Positions 58,308-64,000 of a DNA stretch of 64,000 nucleotides are shown in pieces. A model generated the notes under the pieces. It made no database searches. It was not told the DNA's origin and saw only the letters and a program-made list of their open reading frames with translations. Location of the stretch: NCBI RefSeq assembly GCF_000317535.1, contig NC_019757.1:3550501-3614500 (forward strand), given 5' to 3'. Within the stretch, counting starts at the first letter, position 1; each line of letters starts with the position of its first letter. The stretch comes from Cylindrospermum stagnale PCC 7417 (lineage in GTDB: Bacteria > Cyanobacteriota > Cyanobacteriia > Cyanobacteriales > Nostocaceae). A program made the position numbers and the translations under genes.

Positions 58308-60383
58308 ATGAGTTATCAAGTTGGAACTGACAAATTCATCAATGATTTAGAGCGTGTTGCTCAAGTGCGCTCAGAGATTTCTATCTGCTTGAGAAAAATC
58401 GCCGACACAATTAACCAATCTGAGTTATCTGGCGATATTTCATCCGGAAAACTTAGTTTATCACGAGATATTGAAGATATTACCGTAGCCAGTAAAAACC
58501 TCAGCCAAGGTGTGTTCCGTCTGTTAGTTCTGGGCGATATGAAACGGGGAAAAAGCACATTTCTTAATGCGTTAATTGGTGAAAATTTGCTGCCGAGTGA
58601 TGTTAATCCTTGTACAGCAGTGTTAACTGTTTTACGCTATGGCTCGGAAAAGAAAGTCACTATACATTTTAATGATGGCAAAAGACCACAACAGTTAGAT
58701 TTTCAAAGCTTCAAATATAAATATACTATTAACCCAGACGAAGCTAAAAAACTAGAACAAGAGCAAAAGCAAGCGTTTCCAGATGTTGATCATGCCGTAG
58801 TTGAGTATCCCTTAACCCTACTGGAAAAGGGAATTGAAATTGTCGATAGTCCAGGTTTGAATGATACAGAAGCGCGGAATGAACTATCTCTAGGTTATGT
58901 AAATAATTGCCACGCTATACTGTTTGTTATGCGAGCATCTCAACCCTGTACTTTGGGTGAGCGTCGCTACCTAGAAAATTATATCAAAGGTCGAGGATTG
59001 ACGGTTTTCTTCTTAATCAATGCTTGGGATCAGGTGCGAGAATCATTAATTGATCCTGATGATATAGAGGAACTAGCAGCATCTGAAAACAGATTACGAC
59101 AAGTATTTAAAGCCAATTTAGCAGAATATTGTGCTATAGATGGTCAAAATGTTTATGAAGAGCGTGTGTTTGAACTTTCTTCAATTCAAGCACTCAGACG
59201 ACGGTTGAAAAACCCCCAAGCTGAATTAGGGGGAACTGGCTTTCCTCAGTTTATGGGAGCGCTGAATACTTTTCTCACTAGAGAAAGAGCGATCGCTGAA
59301 CTGCGTCAAGTCAGAACATTAGCCAGACTTGCCAGTAATCATACCCGTGAAGCGATCGCCAGACGCTTACCATTACTCGACCAAGATGTTGATGAATTAA
59401 AAAAACGGATTGATTCTGTAGAACCAGAGTTCAACAAACTCACAACTATTCGAGATCAATTCCAAAAAGAAATTATCAATACTAGGGATACCCAAGCGCG
59501 AGCAACTTCTGAATCATTCCGCAGCTACGTCTTAAGTTTAGGTGATACCTTTGAAAACGATTTCCTGCGCTATCAACCAGAATTAAATTTGTTTGATTTT
59601 CTCAGCAATGGTAAACGGGAAGCATTTAACGCTGTATTACAAAAAGCCTTTGAACAATACATTACTGATAAGCTTTCTGCTTGGACTTTAGCTGCTGAAA
59701 AAGATATTAATGCAGCTTTTCGGGAACTCTCTCGTAGTGCGGCAAAATATGGCGCATCTTACAGTCAAGTAACAGACCAAATCACCGAAAAGCTTACAGG
59801 ACAGAAAGTCACAGTCAATACTACTACAGAAGATGATAATTCTCCGGGATGGGCAAAATGGGCCATAGGATTGTTATCTTTGTCTAGTGGTAACTTGGCT
59901 GGTGTAGCGCTAGCGGGTGCAGGTTTTGATTGGAAAAATATCTTGTTAAACTATTTCACCGTAATTGGTATTGGTGGGATGATTACGGCAGTAACAGGAG
60001 TTTTTCTTGGTCCCATTGGATTTGCGCTACTAGGCTTGGGAGTGGGATTTTTACAAGCAGATCAAGCGCGTAAAGAGTTAGTAAAAACTGCTAAAAAAGA
60101 ATTAGTAAAATATCTACCGCAAGTAGCTTCGCAGCAATCTCAAATTGTATATAATGCTGTCAAAGAGTGCTTTGATGCTTACGAAAAAGAAGTAAGTCAG
60201 CGGATTAATGATGATATTACATCTCGCAAAGCTGAATTAGATAATCTGCTGAAGCAGAAAGAAACACGGGAAATCAATCGAGAAAGTGAGTTAAAAAGAT
60301 TTAAAACTTTGCAGGAAAATGTAATTGAACAATTGCAAAAAATTGAAGCGGCATATAGTAATTTATTAGCTTACTATAGCTAA
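58308..60383 (+). CDS. Bacterial dynamin-like protein, BDLP1 ortholog
   Basis: The 691-residue large GTPase has an N-terminal GTPase domain with P-loop GDMKRGKST (residues 76-84), a conserved Thr switch in the NPCTAVLTV segment, DSPG (180-183) and NAWD (238-241) for guanine binding. It continues with long helical neck and trunk segments (about 330-540, 600-691) and a hydrophobic paddle (about 545-590, FTVIGIGGMITAVTGVFLGPIG) that inserts into membrane. The sequence is very close, from memory, to Nostoc punctiforme BDLP1, whose crystal structure is known and which tubulates lipid bilayers. ATG 58308 is the start. It lies between a small membrane protein and a second dynamin-like gene in one likely operon. 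Confidence 0.95.
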   Translation: MSYQVGTDKFINDLERVAQVRSEISICLRKIADTINQSELSGDISSGKLSLSRDIEDITVASKNLSQGVFRLLVLGDMKRGKSTFLNALIGENLLPSDVNPCTAVLTVLRYGSEKKVTIHFNDGKRPQQLDFQSFKYKYTINPDEAKKLEQEQKQAFPDVDHAVVEYPLTLLEKGIEIVDSPGLNDTEARNELSLGYVNNCHAILFVMRASQPCTLGERRYLENYIKGRGLTVFFLINAWDQVRESLIDPDDIEELAASENRLRQVFKANLAEYCAIDGQNVYEERVFELSSIQALRRRLKNPQAELGGTGFPQFMGALNTFLTRERAIAELRQVRTLARLASNHTREAIARRLPLLDQDVDELKKRIDSVEPEFNKLTTIRDQFQKEIINTRDTQARATSESFRSYVLSLGDTFENDFLRYQPELNLFDFLSNGKREAFNAVLQKAFEQYITDKLSAWTLAAEKDINAAFRELSRSAAKYGASYSQVTDQITEKLTGQKVTVNTTTEDDNSPGWAKWAIGLLSLSSGNLAGVALAGAGFDWKNILLNYFTVIGIGGMITAVTGVFLGPIGFALLGLGVGFLQADQARKELVKTAKKELVKYLPQVASQQSQIVYNAVKECFDAYEKEVSQRINDDITSRKAELDNLLKQKETREINRESELKRFKTLQENVIEQLQKIEAAYSNLLAYYS

Positions 60384-60466
60384 CGATTAACCTCACTTCC
60401 CAATCACTCCCCTAACATCTCTCTGCTAGCAGGGAGGGGTGAAACGAACCTATGGAATAGGGATTT

Positions 60467-62803
60467 ATGCAACAAGAGTACGAAGGTTACAGGGAGCTTG
60501 CAGATTCTCTTAAATCTGCGGCTGTATTACTAAATTTAGAGCGTAAATCGCAACTGCATCAAGATCTCATTACCATCTGCGATCATCTGGCTAATCCCAG
60601 CTTACGGATTGCGGTATTTGGCCCTTTTAATCATGGCAAGTCAACTTTGATAAATGCCATGCTGGGAAATCGCACTTTACCGATAGATTTGATTCCGACA
60701 ACAGGTGCAGCTATTACTGTTAAGTATGGCACAAATTTGCGAACTCGCATTATGTTGGTAGATGGTACAGAAATCTACCGCAGTGGGACAGAAATTTTAC
60801 AACAGTTTGCCATTCTTGATGGCAATAGGCAGATGCGAAAAGATGTGGCGTCTGTGGAAGTTTTTTGTCCCCATTCCTTCTTGGAAACGGGTGTGGAATT
60901 TGTTGATTTACCAGGGACAAATGACAGAGAAGCACAAGATCAATTAGTGCGCGATCGCCTTTTAAATGCAGACTTAGTTATCCAATTACTAGATGCACGC
61001 AAGTTAATGACTTTAGGTGAGCGGGAAAACTTGCGAGATTGGCTATTAGATCGCGGCATTAAAACAGTTATCTTTGTTGCTAATTTTATTAACTTACTTG
61101 AACCAGACGAGCAAAAACAAATCCAAAATCGCCTGCTATTTATGGCTGAAAGTTTTCGCGCGGAATTACCTCCTGGTTTTAGTAATTTATATAGAGTTGA
61201 TGCTTTACCTGCCTTACGAGCAAGATTAAAAGGTGATGTTGCGGCGGCACAAAGTAGCGGTTTAGCCGCTTTTGAAACAGCTTTACAAAATATTGTGGAA
61301 ATTTTGCAACAAAATCGCGGCGGTGTGCGCTTGCCAAGAGTGCAGGCAATTGCCTCGCAAATTCTACCATTATTAATTGCTAAGATTTATACTCTAGCTA
61401 TTGAAATTAAATTATTTGATGATAAACAAAATGCTAAAATTGAAATTAAGCAGAAAGCTGCTAACCTAATTAAACAAGGCTTTAGTACTAGCATTTTTGA
61501 GTTACGCAATTGGATATCTTTACCCAATTTGCTGGCGAAATATCAAGCTGATGCTGCTATGGCGATGGCAGAAAATAGCTTTAAAGCTTGGCAAGTAGGT
61601 AGCTTAAAAAAAGACCTGACAGAGTTACAGTTAGCTGTGGTGAAATGGCTTTATCAAGCTTATGATTTTTTCCAGGGAGAAAGACCAGAAGACTTATTAA
61701 TTCCTTTCCCCAACGAACCAGAATTAACTCTACCCCTGAAGCCAAATAATACTAATAATAATAATTTGGATGAACCTGGTTCGATAGCCGTAGGTGGTGG
61801 CATTGGGTGGTTATTAGGTGGACCAGTGGGAGCGGCTGTTGTTGGCAGTATTTCCTATTTATTAAATAAGAATATTCAAAAACAAGATGAACAATCAGCC
61901 AAGGAATCTTACCATCAACAGGTTGCCAAAATTTGTATAGCAGCGGCTGAAAATTATTTATCTCGTTTTAGCAGTCAAGGATTATCAATTTTGGCTGAAT
62001 ATGAGCAGAAAGCAGCAAAAGTGATTCACTTTGAAGTTAGTCAGGAACCGTTAGAAATTACTAAGAAGCGGGAAGATGTGCAGCGGTTGCAAAATGGTTT
62101 TAATCAATTGCTGCAAGAATTAGCAAAAGCAAATATACCTGCCAAATATCAACCTTATAAAGAAGTACCAAAATCTAGAAATACCACTAAGGAATCTTCC
62201 CCAGTAAATCAGACTACGAACCAGCAAAGACAGGAAAATACTGCTCCGAATGCCGAGAAAAAGGTAGAACTTCCGCGTCAAAAAGTTTCCTCACCGTCAC
62301 CGCAGCAAAATACTGCTCAAAATACCGAGAAAAAGGTAGAACTTCCGCGTCAAAAAGTTTCCTCACCACCACCGCCGAAAAACACTGCTCCAAATACCGA
62401 GAAAAAGGTAGAACTGCCGCGTCAGCCAGTTTCGCCACCATCACCGCGTCCTGAAGAGGTAGAGGCGAAATTCCGCAATTGGGAACTAGATGAGGAAATA
62501 GCGCGGATGAAAGCTGAAATGCGTTCCTCTGGTTCGCAAACTGGTAAGCAGCCAAATCAAAGCAATAAAGCACCTAATCAACCTAATAACCTGGTAGAAA
62601 AAGATAAAATTACTCGCGCCTATAGCATTTTAGGATTACAGCCGAGTGCTTCCCTTGCTGAAGTCAAACAGGCTTATCGAACTTTAGTGAAAAAATGCCA
62701 TCCAGATTTATTTGTGAATCAGCCACAACTGCAAAAGCAAGCGCAAGAGAAGATGAGGTCAGTTAATGAAGCTTACACGATTTTATCGGCTAAAAATAAC
62801 TAG
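60467..62803 (+). CDS. Dynamin-like GTPase with C-terminal J domain
   Basis: The 778-residue protein starts with a dynamin-type GTPase domain: P-loop GPFNHGKST (52-60) and DLPGTND (147-153). The guanine-specificity motif near residue 206 reads NFIN rather than N/TKxD. A helical stalk follows with a glycine-rich hydrophobic stretch (SIAVGGGIGWLLGGPVGAAVV, about 440-460) that may be a paddle or membrane segment. Next is a linker containing three 24-residue repeats (about 590-662), and a J domain at about 712-776 with the HPD tripeptide near 745-747. The J domain should recruit DnaK/Hsp70. It lies 83 bp after BDLP1, co-directional. Fusion of a dynamin with a J domain is unusual; the pairing suggests chaperone-assisted disassembly of membrane coats. 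Confidence 0.88.
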   Translation: MQQEYEGYRELADSLKSAAVLLNLERKSQLHQDLITICDHLANPSLRIAVFGPFNHGKSTLINAMLGNRTLPIDLIPTTGAAITVKYGTNLRTRIMLVDGTEIYRSGTEILQQFAILDGNRQMRKDVASVEVFCPHSFLETGVEFVDLPGTNDREAQDQLVRDRLLNADLVIQLLDARKLMTLGERENLRDWLLDRGIKTVIFVANFINLLEPDEQKQIQNRLLFMAESFRAELPPGFSNLYRVDALPALRARLKGDVAAAQSSGLAAFETALQNIVEILQQNRGGVRLPRVQAIASQILPLLIAKIYTLAIEIKLFDDKQNAKIEIKQKAANLIKQGFSTSIFELRNWISLPNLLAKYQADAAMAMAENSFKAWQVGSLKKDLTELQLAVVKWLYQAYDFFQGERPEDLLIPFPNEPELTLPLKPNNTNNNNLDEPGSIAVGGGIGWLLGGPVGAAVVGSISYLLNKNIQKQDEQSAKESYHQQVAKICIAAAENYLSRFSSQGLSILAEYEQKAAKVIHFEVSQEPLEITKKREDVQRLQNGFNQLLQELAKANIPAKYQPYKEVPKSRNTTKESSPVNQTTNQQRQENTAPNAEKKVELPRQKVSSPSPQQNTAQNTEKKVELPRQKVSSPPPPKNTAPNTEKKVELPRQPVSPPSPRPEEVEAKFRNWELDEEIARMKAEMRSSGSQTGKQPNQSNKAPNQPNNLVEKDKITRAYSILGLQPSASLAEVKQAYRTLVKKCHPDLFVNQPQLQKQAQEKMRSVNEAYTILSAKNN
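62237..62452 (+). repeat. Three 72-bp in-frame tandem repeats within the J-domain dynamin gene
   Basis: Three head-to-tail 72-bp units encode 24 residues each, beginning NTAPNAEKKVELPRQKVSS with small changes per copy. The GAGAAAAAGGTAGAAC segment recurs at 62255, 62327 and 62399, exactly 72 apart. It forms a flexible Pro/Lys/Glu linker before the J domain. Confidence 0.9.
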
Positions 62804-62847
62804 CTTTCTCCCAAATTTTCCTCATAATTAACGCATTTTATGCTGAT

Positions 62848-62887
62848 GCAAAAACGCAAAGACGCCAAGATATGACTTAGCGCCTTT
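62848..62887 (-). terminator. Terminator of the peroxiredoxin gene
   Basis: On the minus strand a 12-bp stem with two G-U wobbles (AAAGGCGCTAAG / CTTGGCGTCTTT, 6-base loop) is followed by GCGTTTTTGC. It lies about 30 bp beyond the peroxiredoxin stop codon and between convergent genes. Confidence 0.65.
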
Positions 62888-62917
62888 ACGTGTGTTGTGC
62901 TGAATAATCTTCGGAAC

Positions 62918-63556
62918 TTACTTGTTAGGTTGAGGAGTCAAACGCAGATAGGGTTTGACTTCTTGATAACCTTTGGGGAATTTTTCTTTGAGTACTTCTG
63001 GATCTTTGAGTGAGGGGACAATCACGCAATCATCCCCATCTTTCCAGTCAGCGGGGGTAGCTACGCTGTAATTATCAGTTAATTGCAGGGAGTCAATTAC
63101 TCGCAATAGTTCATCAAAGTTGCGTCCTGTGCTGGGGGGGTAGGTGAAGCTAAGACGCAGTTTCTTGTTGGGGTCGATAACGAAGACGGAACGCACTGTG
63201 ATGTTTGCAGCTGCGTTGGGGTGAATCATATCATAAAGGTCAGAAACCTTTTTGTCTGAATCTGCCAAAATTGGGTAGTTAAGAGTGGTGCTTTGGGTTT
63301 CTTCGATATCTCCCACCCATCCTTTGTGGGATTCTACATCATCAACGCTGAGTGCGATCGCTTTAACGTTGCGCTTATCAAATTCTGGTTTCAGTTTGGC
63401 AACAGTGCCTAACTCAGTCGTACAAACAGGTGTAAAGTCAGCAGGGTGAGAAAACAGCACTACCCAGCTGTCACCTGCCCATTCATAAAAATTTATGTCG
63501 CCGTGTGTCGAGGCTTGCGTAAAGTTGGGTACTGTGTCACCAAGACGGAGAGTCAT
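62918..63556 (-). CDS. 1-Cys peroxiredoxin (Prx6 type)
   Basis: The 212-residue cytoplasmic enzyme reduces peroxides using one peroxidatic cysteine. The active-site motif is FSHPADFTPVCTTELG with Cys45; Arg of the FPxxR-type site is in VRSVFVIDPNKKLRL. The C-terminal dimerisation arm with VIVPSLKDPEVLKEKFPKGY is typical of the Prx6 group. It lacks a resolving Cys, so glutathione or another thiol probably regenerates it. Start ATG 63556. A terminator follows. It is monocistronic by context. Confidence 0.94.
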   Translation of the reverse strand: MTLRLGDTVPNFTQASTHGDINFYEWAGDSWVVLFSHPADFTPVCTTELGTVAKLKPEFDKRNVKAIALSVDDVESHKGWVGDIEETQSTTLNYPILADSDKKVSDLYDMIHPNAAANITVRSVFVIDPNKKLRLSFTYPPSTGRNFDELLRVIDSLQLTDNYSVATPADWKDGDDCVIVPSLKDPEVLKEKFPKGYQEVKPYLRLTPQPNK

Positions 63557-63683
63557 GCGAGATTCCCTAGTAGTTAAAAAGGCATATGTGTTCTATTCTG
63601 CCATAATGACACAAAACACCGGTTCCCCCATCGGGCTTCAGCGGTTTGCAACAAAATTTTAAGTTTTCAGATGTAAGTCTCCT

Positions 63684-64000
63684 TTATTTTTGGTTGGCGA
63701 TAATGTGATTGTAGGCAAGGATAGTTTGACGAGCGATCGCATGCCAACTGAAATGCTGTAAGGCATATTTTTGGGCATTTAATCCCCTCTGCTGGCATTC
63801 AGCGGGATTTTTGAAGGCTTCTTGCAGCAAATCTTTGAGTGATTGCACATCCGTTGTTCCCACCCAACCAGAGGCACTATCTACTACTTGCTGGCAAATA
63901 TGCACTTGGTCAGAAATTACCACAGGTATTCCGGCTACCATCGCCTCAGCAACAGCAATTCCAAAGTTTTCATAGTATGATGGCAAAACAAATAAATCAG
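63684..64000 (-). CDS. Glycosyltransferase family 4-type, 3' part (cut by window edge)
   Basis: The frame is open from the window's right edge. The edge-side codons read DLFVLPSYYENFGIAVAEAMVAG, the C-terminal nucleotide-sugar-binding motif of GT4 glycosyltransferases (E-x7-E with PSYYENFG and AVAEAMVAG), followed by PVVISDQV and a helical end. Only the last ~105 residues lie in the window; the N-terminal acceptor domain and the start codon are outside. Sugar donor and acceptor are unknown. Confidence 0.88.
   Translation of the reverse strand, partial: DLFVLPSYYENFGIAVAEAMVAGIPVVISDQVHICQQVVDSASGWVGTTDVQSLKDLLQEAFKNPAECQQRGLNAQKYALQHFSWHAIARQTILAYNHIIANQK

Overview
The window comes from a filamentous, heterocyst-forming-type cyanobacterium close to Nostoc/Anabaena. 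The evidence is a photosystem I gene (psaD), an NDH-1 subunit (ndhD), the carotenoid pair crtP-crtB, the ferredoxin-thioredoxin reductase variable chain, cyanobacteria-only families (DUF2605/DUF2973, DUF5331), an ortholog of the Nostoc bacterial dynamin BDLP1, abundant GCGATCGC (HIP1) octamers, and arrays of degenerate 7-bp repeats between genes. This rests on sequence recognition alone; no search was run.

Layout. 1-700: a small toxin/immunity-like pair. 0.8-12.4 kb: housekeeping genes (ndhD, thrS, the DUF2605-DUF2973 pair, a PEP-CTERM protein, a glycogen-debranching-type glycosidase, a DICT-GAF histidine kinase). 12.4-14.7 kb: heptamer repeats, psaD and trpE. 14.7-25.1 kb: an AT-rich accessory island. 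It opens with two nuclease gene scars (Uma2 and PD-(D/E)XK) and an intact Uma2 gene. A leftward cluster of large unfamiliar genes follows: a ~998-codon gene cut by one in-frame TAA, a 1205-residue SF2-helicase-like ATPase, and a 642-residue protein with an HsdR-N-like domain whose catalytic residues are altered. This is the best candidate for an undescribed conflict/defence system. 25.2-49.6 kb: mostly core genes (purQ, purS, a Zur/FurB-type regulator, SPFH/NfeD, a PP2C phosphatase, ftrV, purA, rplY, mutL, nagZ, rlpA, crtP-crtB, tRNA-Ser, an amino-acid binding lipoprotein). They are interspersed with a tnpB remnant, a 200-bp inverted-repeat element and shared palindromic repeats. 49.6-53.0 kb: a second accessory patch with a MITE-like element, a 134-bp tandem duplication, a DUF2584 gene, and two convergent genes (a membrane/GAF-like sensor and a proteasome-like Ntn-hydrolase candidate) that run into each other and both look 3'-truncated. 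53-64 kb: an outer-membrane-like protein, a YgfZ-like protein, a DUF5331 protein, a 2Fe-2S thioredoxin-fold protein, cysteine synthase, a three-gene dynamin operon, a 1-Cys peroxiredoxin and a truncated glycosyltransferase at the edge.

How genes work together. psaD, ndhD and ftrV serve photosynthetic electron flow. crtB makes phytoene and crtP desaturates it. purS, purQ and purA serve purine synthesis. A small membrane protein, BDLP1 and a second dynamin-like GTPase carrying a C-terminal J domain form one likely transcription unit for membrane remodelling. The 16-25 kb genes probably act together, but their substrate and trigger cannot be read from sequence.
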